Positions 11,646 through 23,767 of a DNA stretch of 64,000 nucleotides are shown piece after piece (the first letter of the stretch is position 1; the number at the start of each line of letters is the position of its first letter). Below the pieces are notes generated by a model. That model ran no database searches and was not told the DNA's origin. It saw nothing but the letters and a program-made list of their open reading frames with translations. A program made the position numbers and the translations under genes. The stretch comes from Centroberyx gerrardi (Eukaryota; Chordata; Actinopteri; Beryciformes; Berycidae): positions 5,656,001 through 5,720,000 of the forward strand of contig NC_136016.1 of NCBI RefSeq assembly GCF_048128805.1. Reading direction: 5' to 3'.

Positions 11646-13771
11646 TTAATCCCATACAAATTTGTATTTGACATCTTTCATTTTGTCTTTGTAAACAGCA
11701 TCAAAGTATTCTGCTTCTGCCACTGTTAATTGGTTTTTCCAGTCTCCAGCGATACCTGAAAAATAACATACAATAAGTAGAACCATAATGCAGTGAAAAA
11801 AACAGTATGTAAATTGTTTCCTTGATTTGAATATGGTTTTGCTCATTAGAATGTAGGTCATTTGCTACAGTAGTATGTGTAGTATTACATGTATAACAGT
11901 ATGGAATAGGCAATGATTCCCAGTTAATTTCAAGTACTAGTTAGTGTATTGGGCTGAAACATAAGATCACAGCTCATCACGGCTGTAGACCACAGCCAAT
12001 AACAAAGGAACCACAAATATATATGTAATACTGAGGCACACCTTTCCTGAGAAACTCCGACTTGCTCTGGTCCATGAATTCAGAAGGGACCATAGAGTAG
12101 TTGGACATCTTGTTCTGCTTCATGTTCTTGAACACACATCGGTTTGCTATCTTCTCTACCGCCTCAGAGTTCAGAGGTTTCTCCAGGAACTGGGCCATTC
12201 TGGCCACAGAGTCCTTCAGGTCCTGTAACAGAGCAACACAGCACATCTCAGCTTCTTAGAATAGCACTGTTATTAAGGTGGTATATTCTTGTGATGTCAG
12301 AATTAAGGAATATAGTTGTAATATAGTTGGAATGTAGTTGAAAACCTCACCATAATCATTTCTTCATAGGAGATGTACATTGTGTGCTCTTTGTCTGGAG
12401 CATTCAGCCAGCCTTTTACATGATCAAACCATGAGCCAAACATAACTGGAGGGGAAAAAAACACAAGCATTCCATTATAATGAGTGAATGAGGAACTTTT
12501 TTTCTCATCAACAATTACTTTCATAGCAGTAAACAGTGTGGCCTTTGAACATTGCCAAAGCTAGATCTTGATTGCAGCTCTGTGACCCCAGCTGTCTGTA
12601 AAATACAATACAATTGAAGATTACTGAATAAGAACTGTACTTTTTCCATCAAGGAACTTGTGTAGGAACTCGTTCTGTGTGCCTGGGTTGACCAGGTAGG
12701 AGGCCATCCCATAGTAGTGAAAGGAAGACGTAAACACATCTCTGGGGTTCCTCATGACATAAATGACCTGAAATGGAGAAATCACATCCATTAATCATTA
12801 AGCCATGCAATTGCTGAGGAAAAGAGGACTCTGCTTGGGTTCAGAGTGTCTAAGAGTATAGCTTCTTTAAGTGCATACGTATGGGTCACATATTATGCAC
12901 TTATTTATCTTCTTTACTGCCACTGTCCTGGCATTAATTGTGCATCACACAAAATGTACAGCAGATTATACCTTTGGCTTGGCTTTGAAGAAGGACGGTG
13001 GCATCATGCTATAGTGGTAGTGTGTGGCAAAAATGCGTGGAGACGGCCTCTGCTCCAGTTTAAGAATGCTGGCCCGGTGCTCCTCCAGCCAGGGGACCCG
13101 GTCCCAGTTGGGAACAGTCTCAACTGAGGCTGGATCTCCTCCACTCTGGATCAGAGGAACAATCTCCTGCATCCATGTCGTACCTGAAAGCAGGACACAA
13201 GAGCTCAGATTTGAAACTTGCCTTGGAATCTGTCAGTCTGTACAATCCAGTATATTGTAAAATCATAATGCTTGTAGGTATAAAAACTAACCTCTGCATT
13301 GCATAACACATATTTCTGAGATTAACCTGCTCAACTCCTGGAAGAATTTCGACATACTGGCTACACGTAGAGACATGCTCTGTTATGATTTGACATGCTG
13401 CATTCAATGGTATTTGTCTTAAGCTGTAAGCCTTGTATTTTAGTAATTGGAGAAAAGTTGATATAAGGAGGGAAAGCAATGTAAATAACATACCACGATA
13501 AATGTGTTTATTTATCTCGGCTATTTTACAAAGGATTAATGTCCAACAATAATATGCTGTGTCTTAGTTTCTATCTTTAAACAACTACTGTACAGATAGC
13601 TGTCTATCTGAGAATGGCACACTGCTTACCTGACTTGGGGTAAGTCACAATGACAATGTCATCTGGACGAAAAGAAAACTCCTCGTAGTATTTCAGGCTC
13701 TGTGCAGGGTGTAGATGTAGAGGGAGATAGACGCCCTTGTACACGATGTATAACTCTGCCTCTGTCATCAT
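11646..13771 (-). CDS. Cytosolic sulfotransferase (SULT2-like), copy A
   Basis: Six coding exons (13771-13630, 13183-12972, 12767-12641, 12445-12351, 12222-12042, 11755-11646) join in phase to a 288-aa protein, the normal SULT length. It should move sulfate from PAPS to a hydroxyl of a steroid, bile alcohol or xenobiotic in the cytosol. Visible motifs are the PAPS 5'-phosphosulfate loop YPKSGTTW (44-51), the catalytic His in FATHYHY (~102), the 3'-phosphate site [18 protein letters not shown] (~121-138), and the C-terminal [19 protein letters not shown]2 assignment rests on overall resemblance recalled from fish SULT2 enzymes; the exact orthologue and substrate cannot be named. Introns are short and the frame is intact. 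It is the tandem paralogue of 28156-42033. Confidence 0.9.
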
Positions 13772-13999
13772 TCAAAGCCGCACAAAAATGTGGCGACGGG
13801 TAACTCAGCAGTTGGCGTAGCCCAGACAGGCAGCTCCCTGTTGAACTGTTTGGACTGTTAGGACATTGTATCACAGATAAGCATGTCATATAAACTCCTC
13901 TATTGCTCTATTTCTCTCACTTCCGGTCTCTCTCTCTCTCTCCTGCTATCTAGGAACAGATTTTGTAATGACAGAGCGCTACACTCCTATACTCCTAGA

Positions 14000-14530
14000 C
14001 CTGTACTTTAACAACCCACTAACATTTAAGCCCAAGGGGTTTAAGAAAAAACATGCCAAGCTCTTAAATTCCGCCATACTGTAAAACTTGACATTTGTAG
14101 ACTTGCCAGATTTAAGTTCAAAACACAGCAGCGTTCAAAGGTAGAACTGGAGGATGAAATAGATGTTCAACAATTTGCTATGCATGACATTGATAATGAT
14201 ATTTTTTGACTCAGCTGATGCACTTGAGAGTAAGTCCCCATTTAAAGATAATTTTGAACAAATAAGGGCAAAAGCCAATATTCTTATCACAAACACAGAT
14301 GGCACAGGTGAAAACAATTACTACAGAGAAAGTAGTTTAAACAAATTGTTTTCTAATTTCCTCCAGACTATTCCAATGTGGTCAGAGCTGCTGTCAACTG
14401 ATTTGCATAGATTTTCTCATAAGTGTCCTTAAAAAACAAACCAGAATATGAAAAGCACAGCTATTAGTTTTATTTATTGTATTTATCCGAGAAAAACATT
14501 TCACCCATTGTATTTCATCTATATACACTA
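14000..14530. other. Upstream flank of copy A, no gene seen
   Basis: AT-rich DNA. The open stretches at 14135-14432 overlap each other on opposite strands and show no domain or splice context. Confidence 0.4.
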
Positions 14531-14534
14531 TTGG

Positions 14535-14700
14535 GGCCTCATCTATAAACGTTGCGTACGCACAAAAAGGTTGCGTACGCCGGTTTTCACGCACGTCGGG
14601 ATGCATAAAAATAAACGTGAGAATGTGCGTGCCGTCCCGCAAACTTTAGACCATGCGTACGCACATTTTTCTGCCGTTGTCAGTTGGCAACGCCAAACTA
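14535..14700. mobile_element. Harbinger-like MITE fragment
   Basis: GGGGCCTCATCTATAAACG followed by repeated TTGCGTACGC motifs is the terminal pattern of PIF/Harbinger MITEs; compare the GGGCCTCATTCACG ends of the complete element at 47287-51032. The other terminus is missing. Confidence 0.5.
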
Positions 14701-15239
14701 CAAAGTAGTGAAACTCTCCAAAAATTCATTTTCAAATTTCAAAATTACATTTTCAGTCAGTTCACTACTCTGTCTATGAAGTGGTCTGTGAAAAACAGAA
14801 TTATTTCCGCTGATACATCATAATAGTTTGGTTATTTATGTGGATAATGTTTAACATTAGAAAGGGCAAAGCCCATCTAGTGTTGTTATTTTCAATTTTA
14901 AGTTCCTCCAATGCTGAAAATGCTAGTTTTTCCTCCTTCCATAACTTTTACTAAATATGAGGGCTGACTGTGTTGTTGTAATTCTAAAAAAGCCACTTAG
15001 GAAATAGATACAGGCGCTTTTTGCAATTTGCATAAAAACCCTCTATACCGCCACATTGGTATGTGTGAATGCGCATCTCTCTCTCCTCCGGCTTGCCACT
15101 GACCCATTGAGACAGCGCAATGGAAAACCTAGTGAAACTAATTTCCCACAGATGACTGCAGGCCCTGCTCACTATGCCAAAACCAAGATCACCAGTAAAC
15201 TGGACAGTTTTCTTTGTTTATGTGACATGGACATGTTAA

Positions 15240-16060
15240 AGCACATCAGGACTGTACAGGCGCACAGAGATTTTATTTCAAAATTTAATTTGAGGATAAA
15301 CCCCTTGAGATGCACCATCTCGTTTTCGAGGGGGTCCTCAGGCACAAAACATAGAAGTTAACAACATATAAACAAAACAACACAACAAAACAAAATACAT
15401 AAATAATAATAATGATAATAAATTAAACAATCCAATTACACAAAACAATTAACATGGTAACGTTTAGGACATACATTTACACATAAGGGCTCTCACACCA
15501 TCCCAAACCACACCCGCTACATCTGTTACAAGTGTCATCTGTACAAAGAATGAACGAGAAATAAAATAAATGAACAAACCAAATAACATTATGTCAAAGT
15601 ACTGAGTCTACTTAAAACTAAAAATAAACTAAAAATGAAGGTAAATACAATCAAAAACAAGAACAAGTAGATTTAAGGTAAACAAGCAAAGAAGTCTTTA
15701 AGTTATGGAAAGAAGTAATCGATCTAAATGAGTTAGGAAAATTATTCCAGTCTGATAGTGCTTTAAACTTAAAAGCACGTCTCCCAATTTCTTTAAATAT
15801 TCTAGGCACAATAAAAAAAGGTTGTTGAGTATGTCTAAGTGAATATGATGATCTGAATGGAACTAAAAGCTGTTTTTAGGTATAAAGGATAGTTAAAGTA
15901 AATGCATTTGAAAACAAAAAGCAACCAACGAAAATGTCTCCTAGAGTGAAGTGGTAGCCAGTGTATCATAAGTGTATCATACATGAAACGATGCGTGCGG
16001 TAAGGACACCTCAGGACAAATCTACAAATATTATTGTAAACTACATTTAAAGGCTGAAGA
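15240..16060 (-). mobile_element. LINE 3' remnant
   Basis: The minus-strand stretch 15790-15700 translates to a decayed tail with the 'KALSDWNNFPN' pattern found at the C-terminus of many LINE reverse transcriptases. It is followed by AT-rich 3' UTR-like sequence and the motif CCCCTTGAGATGCACCATCT at 15301-15320. No intact frame remains and the family is not certain. Confidence 0.4.
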
Positions 16061-16146
16061 TATCATGAAGATGAGATCCATGGCAGAGATCCATAGCACA
16101 CAGGAGGCGAGGCGCACAGATCCATCTCTCCTGGGAACAAAACACT

Positions 16147-16666
16147 GTCAGGTTGACAAATGCACTCGGAATAAGTCCCGGGATAACTGTGTGATGTCCA
16201 AACTACTTGTTTGTACTACCTGCTCACACAAACCACCTCTGTTTGTGGCTCCGTGTGTTTTTCTTGTGTTCTTCCTGTTCCTGTGTAGGAGGCAGTCAGA
16301 GTGGCAGAGGTGTGTCAGGAGGAGGAGCCATACCTGACTCAGATGAGCCACACCTGAATCAATTCCTCCTGATTGCTATATAAGAGGGCTGGATATGTCA
16401 GTTCTCTCTTTCTCTCCTCCCGGCTAGCAGGACCTTGGTGTGGTTGTGTTTTGGGTTCTATTAGACTTGCTTTTCACTTTACATTTTGCCTGCACTACAC
16501 TTGCCCACACCCATGCACTCACTACACTACTGATAATACTGATTTACATGTTTCACCGTATTTTTGTGTATAGTTCAATATGGGTTAAATAAATGTATTT
16601 TACTTTAAATCCATAACTATCTGTGTGGTCTCCCTGGTTTTGTCTGGACTTTGAGCAGGTTCTGAC
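16147..16666 (+). mobile_element. Probable solo LTR
   Basis: Begins TGTCAG and ends CTGACA, the short inverted repeat expected of an LTR. It contains a TATA box (CTATATAAGAGG, ~16377) and a poly(A) signal (AATAAA, ~16589) in the right order. No gag, pol or env sequence adjoins it. No target duplication is visible because an inverted copy of its 3' end follows (see the palindrome). Confidence 0.5.
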
Positions 16667-16722
16667 AGTAGCCATAGTGACTATATAGTCACTATGGCTA
16701 CTGTCATGAACCTGCTCAAAGT
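16648..16722. repeat. Near-perfect palindrome joining two LTR ends tail to tail
   Basis: Arms of about 37 bp, starting ACTTTGAGCAGGTTC and ending in GTGACTATA, meet at the centre with essentially no spacer. They differ by one inserted A. The outer part of each arm is the 3' end of the LTR at 16147-16666; the inner 18 bp is non-LTR sequence. Confidence 0.85.
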
Positions 16723-16799
16723 TGATCACATTGATAGTGTGCAAGGTTAAGGAAAAAAACACAACCTGCCTGCTGCCCGCCGCACACTGGGATAGCTCG

Positions 16800-17870
16800 C
16801 TAGCAACACAATTGTCGACAAAATGTTGCTTTCTACATTAAAAAATAGAAAAATAGACACTGAAAATAGACTGTTTATCAGTGAGTACTGACAAGTACTT
16901 GTTTGTGCCAGTTGGTACAAAGCCTGTGTGCTTACTGTGCAGTGAAACGGTTTCTGTGATTAAGGCACTTCAGGGCAATACACTGAAACTTTGACAGGAT
17001 TTTTCCTTTTGGCTCTGATGCCTGCTAATAATTTTCCACAAGATTGTTTAAAGTTTTGAGCAGAAAGGATTGGACTTGGAACGGATCAACATGCTGGTAA
17101 CGGATGGTGCTCCTGGTATGGCGGGCAAAGTACAGGGCCTAGCTGCCGGGCTGGCTGCTGTGGCCCCGCAGATGAGGTCACTTCACTGCCTTCTTCTGTG
17201 TGCCAAATAACCATGGACCCTGTTATGGGAAATACAGTATAAACTTCGGTCTAGTTCTAGTTTGCAGCACTGACTGTTTCACCAATTATTGACAGATATG
17301 CCTGCTGAGCACAATGATTTACTTATCCATAACGACATTAGGTGCTTAGCAAAGGAAGTGCCTTACAAAGGTTTCGTGAATTTGGGGACAAGGTTTTGAC
17401 ATTACTCCATAATAGTCAAAAGACAAAAGCGGACACATTTCTGTCCCTCATGATGAATGATGCGTTGACGGCCGAGTTCTGTTTTCTGAGTGGCAAATTT
17501 CATCATTTGAATCAATTTAATAAGGAACTATAGGGCAGGAATAAAACTGTTGCCCAGATTATGGAAAAACTCCACATTTCAAATTAGACTGACCCTTTTG
17601 TCTGCTGATTTGCGTCAAGGGAAAATGCTTCACTTCCCTACATTGCATAGTTTCAACCACTCCTCCTCATCTGCACCAATAACTGGAGTGATGACAGCCT
17701 TTTTTTTGTCCTCCTGATTTGATGACTTCAGTATCCCTACTGAGGTAACGAGATGTGTAAAGGACCCTTTCTCTGTCCATGTTGCTGGACAGTTTGCAAT
17801 GACAGCAAAGCAGCTGATTTCATCACTGGCTAAACTCTCTGTCGCTAATAGCAGAGCCATGAATGCTAAG
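16800..17870 (+). pseudogene. hAT transposase remnant, ZBED5/SCAND3-like
   Basis: Three frames together give pieces recognisable from the ZBED5/EPM2AIP1-type hAT transposase: LVTDGAPGMAGKVQGLAAGL, VAPQMRSLHCLL, MPAEHNDLLIHNDIRCLAKE, then the 17342-17533 frame ending HHLNQFNKEL. Stops and frameshifts are frequent and no termini were found, so this is a dead plus-strand relic. Confidence 0.65.
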
Positions 17871-17949
17871 CATAACTGTATTACCAGTTGTTGCTAAATG
17901 GTTTTATCTTGTGACTAGAGTGTTCCTGACAATTAAAATAAATAATCCA

Positions 17950-18890
17950 GGGGCCTGTCTCACAAATCAAGTTTAGTGACTTTGTGAGCTAACTTTGGGC
18001 TCCACCCTGGCTTTTCAGTCTCACGAAGGTGGTTCACTTTTAACGGGGGTAGATCACCAGGGTAACCTATGCTGCACATAGAGCGAACCTGCTGTTCTTC
18101 AGTTCAGGTTATCGGATCAGAACGTATAAAAGGCCTGTCTCCTCACCAATCAGTCATTCCTCATATTTCTTCATCACCACAGCCCTGGGTAACATGAGGT
18201 CGACTGTGAATGTGAAATCTTTTCACAGCTTCAATGTGACACAATATTGTATCAATGAAGAATGAACAGTGTCTTAGTGAAGGACAGTGATAAAAATGTA
18301 CGCATTTTCCTCCAGCAATCCTCTCTAGCCTTGGCAGCAGCAACACTGTTACCTTTCACTGCTATAATGTTTTTGTATTGCTCATATTTATTCATTACAG
18401 TTTGTTCTTGAGAGAAGAACACAGATGTTATCCATTTCTTTTGCCTGACGAAGGTCTCAGAACCGAAATGTTCCTATTTTTCAAACAAATGTTTGAATTG
18501 CAAGAATAGACAGTGTGCGGGAGTCTCTTCGTTCAGCTTCCCAGTCCTCTCCTACGCACCCGTCTCCCGGTATAGGTGTGTGAAGAACCTAGTTTCCTCT
18601 ATCCATTTCTTTCCCATACCCACTTTTATAAGTATAAATATAATAATACTACGTGTTGAAAGTGTCGGCAGCATATGTTTACATAATCCCCCATATTTTT
18701 ATTGTTTGATTATTTTATTATTTTCTACAATTTTATTGTTTCTTCTCTAGTTGTGTGCTTGCTTATATGATATTTCCTCTCCCCCACTGAATCATATTAC
18801 GTTTGCCGCTACAACAACCTAATTTCCCCATGGGGATCAATAGTTTAATCTTATCTCATAGCTGCTCTTGATCTGTCCATGTTGCATGTG
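17950..18890. repeat. Dispersed repeat, copy 2, with GGGGCCTGTCTCAC end
   Basis: Begins AGGGGCCTGTCTCACAAATC and shares ordered blocks with 8925-9340. Penelope-like tail sequence (18410-18490) interrupts it. Confidence 0.5.
18445..18468 (+). ncRNA. Hammerhead-like ribozyme core of a Penelope-like element
   Basis: CTGACGA, a short stem (GGT-CTCAGA-ACC) and GAAA reproduce the hammerhead core CUGANGA-stem II-GAAA. Minimal hammerheads are known in Penelope-like element ends. Stems I and III are weak here, so catalytic competence is doubtful. Confidence 0.35.
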
Positions 18891-19159
18891 AGGAACTTGT
18901 GTGTGTGACTTAATTTCCACAGGGTTTGCACAACGCCCTTAAAGTGCTTAAAGTACTTATGCATTTTTAGCTTGCTTAAATTTAAGTACTGCAGTACCTG
19001 GAAAATTAACCTTTTATGATTGAAGTCCTTAAAAAGTCCTTAAATTTGAAAACAATTATTATTCTACTGTCATCCCCCCTATATTGTCAGAAACATAAGG
19101 CTTTCAAGTTTCTTTTTCTTTCTTTATTTCTTTTTTTTCTTTTTTTTACGTGCGTAGAG

Positions 19160-19354
19160 ACTTTGCCTCCCCTCACTAATTGCGCACCTTTAACACCTGC
19201 TACGTTGATATGGCTTTTACCACACAGTAAAAATATACACCGTGCCCATTGCAAACTTTGCATTAAACACTTTGACCTTGCTAGTATGGGTCAGTCGGCG
19301 TTGAAGAGCCATATGAAATCAGCTAAGCATCAGGCAGCAGTAGCCCAACATTGA
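19160..19354 (+). pseudogene. BED/C2H2-type zinc-finger N-terminus of the hAT-like transposase
   Basis: Encodes HCKLCIKHFDLASMGQSALK followed by SHMKSAKHQ, i.e. Cys-x2-Cys...His-x5-His, the BED-like finger at the start of many fish hAT-type transposases. The open frame ends at 19354 just after the finger. Confidence 0.65.
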
Positions 19355-19800
19355 TCGTCATCTATTCGGGACTTTTTTGGATCTCAGGTGCACCAGAAGG
19401 ATAAGGTAAGAGCACAATCTTAAGGTTAAGTAACATTACATTATTAATATGTAGAAAAATGGGTAACATTACCCATATAATGTCAGTAGGAATGACTAGC
19501 TAGCTTGCAACATGTTAATCATGTTAGCATGTTGCAAGCTAGCCCCATTGGGACTGGGACTAGCACTACACTGCGTGGGTGCCAGTCCCGCGGTGTTCCA
19601 TTATGAATTTTGCAGAAAAAATCTTCGTGGCACTTTGACTTCATTTGGGCAAGGTTTCCAGACCAAAATTTGCCAATCTGATAAGCTGTCTGAAATCCAT
19701 GAACCCTTTTCTGTTACACAAGTAAAACATTAGCCCTGTTGGGCTCTTGGGCTCACCGCACAGGGAAGAGGCGTAGAAGAAGAGTAGCGGCCATGTTTAA

Positions 19801-20261
19801 AGACGAGATGAAATGAAAAATGCCTTTTTAACCCTTTTAGATCACATCCCCGGTCATACTGTGCACCTATTTAACAATATATGCCAAAAAAAATACCAAA
19901 AATCAATTTCATTGTATTCTTATATCAAAATTCAATCATGTTTTCTTCCTGTTAAACAAAATATGCCGTGTGCTTACGTAAGCATGCCCGTAACTAATTT
20001 CAACCAATAATATCATGACATCCACCCATCAATCAATCTTCAACTTTTAGCGCACAGAGCTAAGAGGCTAAGATTCATTAGTTAGCTAGCTAGCAACAGC
20101 ATGGTACTTCGGTGTGTCTTCGGGTGTTATGACACACCCACTTTTCAACGTTCAAATCAAATTCCTCCCAACGTTATGTCCCGCCTGTCTTTCCTGTTTC
20201 ACTCGGAAATACGTCACGATACGGAAGTTAGATACTCTCGAAATGCCGTTTCATCTCGACT
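19801..20261. mobile_element. TTAA-flanked Kolobok-like element (461 bp)
   Basis: The left end AGACGAGATGAAATG and the right end CATTTCATCTCG-type sequence (inverse AGTCGAGATGAAACG) form terminal inverted repeats. TTAA lies at 19797-19800 and 20262-20265. Its first 268 bp recur almost unchanged at 43182-43449. A short ORF with a THAP-like start lies inside. TTAA duplication plus THAP fits Kolobok. Confidence 0.75.
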
Positions 20262-20265
20262 TTAA
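20101..20265 (+). pseudogene. THAP-domain N-terminal fragment (54 aa)
   Basis: The ORF opens MVLRCVFGCYDTPTFQ. The early Cys-x3-Cys spacing (residues 5 and 9) matches the start of the THAP zinc finger (C2CH). The distal Cys-x2-His pair is missing because the ORF ends in the terminal repeat and flanking TTAA, so it cannot form a full finger. It looks like a deletion derivative of a THAP-type transposase. Confidence 0.45.
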
Positions 20266-20519
20266 GACATGCATATGAAAACAACTGGGAGAAGTCACAT
20301 AAAGGTGAGATTTTATACTTTATTGCAAATATTTTCACGCAATATGTTTTACTTGTGTAACAGAGTAAAAGGGTTCAAGGATTTCAGTAGGTTGTGAATT
20401 GATATGGTGTAGTTTTTATATACTGGTGAAAGTAAGTGATCTGATGAAATCTAGACCTTATCTCTTTTACACGTCCATAGAGTTGGGCTCATGGGTGTGG
20501 AATGACCACTCCTGACTGA

Positions 20520-21630
20520 AATCCTGTGGACACTGAAAAGTGTTACTTCCCACTATTCATGCAAGAGTGCTGAAGACAAGTCCAAGTTATTCCAGCTTTT
20601 GTTTCCGGACAGCATCATTACAAGCTCCTTCGCCTGTGGTGAGAGGAAGACCTCTTACATGGTGAATCATGGCCTCGCTCCCCACTTCCAGCACCACCTA
20701 CTGGATAAACTATGTAACAGTGATGGTTATGTTTTGCTCTTTGATGAATCACTAAATAAGAAACTACAACTAAAATAAATCGATTTACATGTAATTTTTT
20801 TAGACTCCATAAGCTGCAAGATCACCACACACTACGCTGACTCTGCCTTCATGGGACATGGTACTGCAGAGAGCTGCAGGGATACCTACAGAGATATCAG
20901 AGAGACAGTTCTATGGTCCCCTTCATGACTGCAGACTGGGTAGAGATGCTTAGCAGTGTCATGAGCAGAGTCTTGAAAACAGGTGTGGTTGAGTCAAAGA
21001 TGTCAAAGTACACAGTGAGACACGAGGATGCTCTTGGCACCTCTAAAGTGGACTTGGGGTTTTCAACTGTCAGGGCTCTGAAACAAGTAATGGGCAAGGT
21101 CGGCGAGTTAAGGGTTTTAGAGGTTAACCAGGCAAAGAACTGTCTCCTATAGCTGTTGAAAAAGCTGTTGGATGAAACACCCATCCAGTCCAGCTTTGTA
21201 CGACAGACTGCTTGTCTTAACCAAGGCCTTCATCCAAAGAGGAGTAGGGAGAAATCACTCAACATACAGTGAATATGATCCTGAAGGGCCTTCTCTTGAC
21301 ACAGTTTTGGCAGATGCATTTCAGGGAAAGGAAGAATACAAGAATCTCTGGCAGGTTATCAAGCTTGTGATTGTATTATCACATGGTCAGGCCACTGTTG
21401 AAAGGGGATTCTCAGTTAATGTAGCCCTTACCATTAAAAACAAAAAGCAGATAAGTTACACAGCTCAGAGACTTGTGACTATGTGTCAAAAGCTGGAGGG
21501 ATTGATAAAGTGGAAATCACACTGCAAAATGATTTTAAGCTGCAAATCTGCTAGACAGAGGTATGAAGACTTTCTGGCCAGAGGGAGGGAAGAGGTGAGA
21601 AATGGAAAGGTGGAAACAAAGAGGAAGTAA
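20520..21630 (+). pseudogene. hAT-like transposase body, disrupted
   Basis: Frame pieces in order: FQLLFPDSIITSSFACGERK, VLLFDESLNKKLQ (acidic strand, then an in-frame TAA), YADSAFMGHGTAE, the open stretch 20913-21152 (MTADWVEMLSSVMSRV...), and 21172-21630 with the C-terminal dimerisation signature LSHGQATVERGFSVN. At least one stop and several frame changes break it. No autonomous activity is expected. Confidence 0.65.
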
Positions 21631-21769
21631 TAAAAGAAAAAAAGAGAAAGCTTGAAATTGACATTGCCTACTTAGAAAAAGAAATAGAAAAAACAGCCAC
21701 AGAGGCTGAGACTGCCACCAAAGTAAGGGAATATATGGTGCGATTTAATAGCTTGAAAGTAGGTTGAAA

Positions 21770-22860
21770 TGCAGATTGGTCAGATTGTGGGGGAATTACC
21801 AAGAAGGAATATTATTTTTTGGTTAACCAGCAACCCAAAATCCCTGTCTTCTACACTCTACCCAAAATACACAAGAACCCCACCAAACCTCCAGGTCGCC
21901 CAATTGTTGCCGGCATTGACTCACTCACCTCTCCTGTCTCTACGTTTGTTGATTCCTTTATCAAACCATTGGTTGTAAATCTACCCTCATATGTGAAAGA
22001 CTCTGGGGATACGATCTCCAGTATTTAAAGGATAACACTGGTGTTTTTTAATGCATTTCTTATCGTCAACAAATCCTATGAAAATAACAAAATCAACAAT
22101 GCATTTGCTCTACTCCCATTATTTTCCGACTTCCCACGTTCCCTTTTTAGCCTTCAAACCGAAAGACACTGGCTCCAATTGTAAGCTAAAAACCTTTAAA
22201 TACAGCTCACAAAGACATAGTTTCAATTTTAAAAATCACTAACTGTTACCATGAAAAGTCAGGCTGTTGTAGTTATTACTAAATCAAATTCAAATGGGAA
22301 CAAATTACGCCAGGGACTATTTTTGCTGCTACGGAACTACTTTCCTGAGATCGACAACATGTTTACGGTTGGCTAATTAAGTTGTTTGAGGAAAAAGTCG
22401 GCCGGCCCGGTGCATCGCAATGATGAAATATGCTGCCCAGAGCAACTCTTTGGCTCTTTGATGTGTTTTTAATCGTTTTTTTTTATATAATGGAGTTCTA
22501 TGGCTGCTGAGACATGGCTGTATTGGGCACCGGCTACATGGACGAGACTTATTAGCAAAACAAAATCATTGCTGATTTTGTTATCTTCATAGGATTTTTT
22601 GACGGTAAGAAATGCATTAAAAAACAGCAGCCTTATCCTTTAATCCCATGGCCTTGTACCAACTGACACCATTCTGGTTACCTTGGATGTTGAGGCATTG
22701 TATACCAATGTGCCACATGAGGGCGGCATACAGGCATTGAAGTCCTTCCTTAAAGCTCGCCCCCCCAATTCTAAACCTTCCAATTTCTGTATTCTTTCTT
22801 TGGCTGAGCTAGTTCTGACCCATAACTATTTTATGTTCCAGAATGATTTCTTCCTCTGAT
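21770..22860 (+). pseudogene. Penelope-like element reverse-transcriptase fragment
   Basis: VFYTLPKIHKNPTKPPGRPI followed by VAGIDSLTSPVSTFVDSFIK (from 21819), then after a MITE TLDVEALYTNVPHEGG (from ~22680), are hallmark Penelope/Poseidon RT blocks. The first catalytic Asp (LDVEALYTN) is present. The frame stops near 22860, the rest of RT and the GIY-YIG domain are missing, and the 22029-22639 insertion splits it. Confidence 0.75.
22029..22639. mobile_element. TTAA-flanked MITE (611 bp) inside the Penelope fragment
   Basis: Long inverted repeats: AGGATAACACTGGTG with TTTTTTAATGCATTTCTT at the left, and the inverse of AAGAAATGCATTAAAAAACA...TTATCCT at the right. TTAA lies at 22025-22028 and 22640-22643. 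Non-coding. Confidence 0.85.
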
Positions 22861-23767
22861 ATTCAAAATGTGCTGAATAGTTCAAGAATGTTATTTACAA
22901 ATGCTGGCATATTCTTTTTCTCCATTTCTACTGTGTTTTCAGATCCTCTATTGATAGGATCACGATCTTGTTGAATCGTCAAAATGTAGACTGGCTAGTA
23001 TGGCCTTTCTATTGTTCTTGCTGAGGTTCTTTTGGGTGATATATCTGTGTTCTATTTTTATGTCTGGTGCTCTCTACTGATTTGATTGTGAGTGTTAGCA
23101 TATGTGTGCTGGTGATTATTGATGCTTGTCCTGTATATAAGTGACAGTCTGCTTCATACTCTGACAAAGACAGTGCTGCTGTCAAAATGGCTTTTTTGAG
23201 TTATGGGAGTGTGGCTACATTTTTTTTTTACTGTGAGATTTAATAGCTTCAGAAAATCCCTGAAAGACAAAAAAGAAGAACTTGAAGGTATCAAGTGAAA
23301 CAGACATGTAGAAGTATTTTCTGGAAAACAAATGAGTAAAGAAAACTTTAATGTGTATATATGCCTTGACTGATTTGTTGGCAGAGCTTTTTATGATCCA
23401 ATACCCCTTCAGAATAGAAATTTACACATAACTTACAAAGGATATTGGTTTTGTCTCTGTGTCCTTAGGAAGCTTCTGTTTTATTTCAGGTACCCACAAT
23501 ACCTCATATCTTTCACAAACAGATCTCAAGTCTATTACTTTTTTTTGTTTTCCTTCCCATTCAGCTTTATCAACTTGTTCCAAAAATTGAGAGCCTGAAA
23601 GTGTGAACATAACTAAAATGGACTAAAATGTTTACAATTTTTTGGTGCAGTTAATAAACGTTAATTTGAATGAAATACGTTGGTTCTGTCGAGTCCTTAA
23701 AAATGTAAAAATAGTTTTTGTAAAGGTCATTGAAAGTCCTTACATTTCATTTGATGTCTGTATGAAC

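Noticed and set aside
16147..16666. Complete provirus or LTR retrotransposon
   Set aside because: Only one LTR-like unit and no gag, pol or env sequence nearby.
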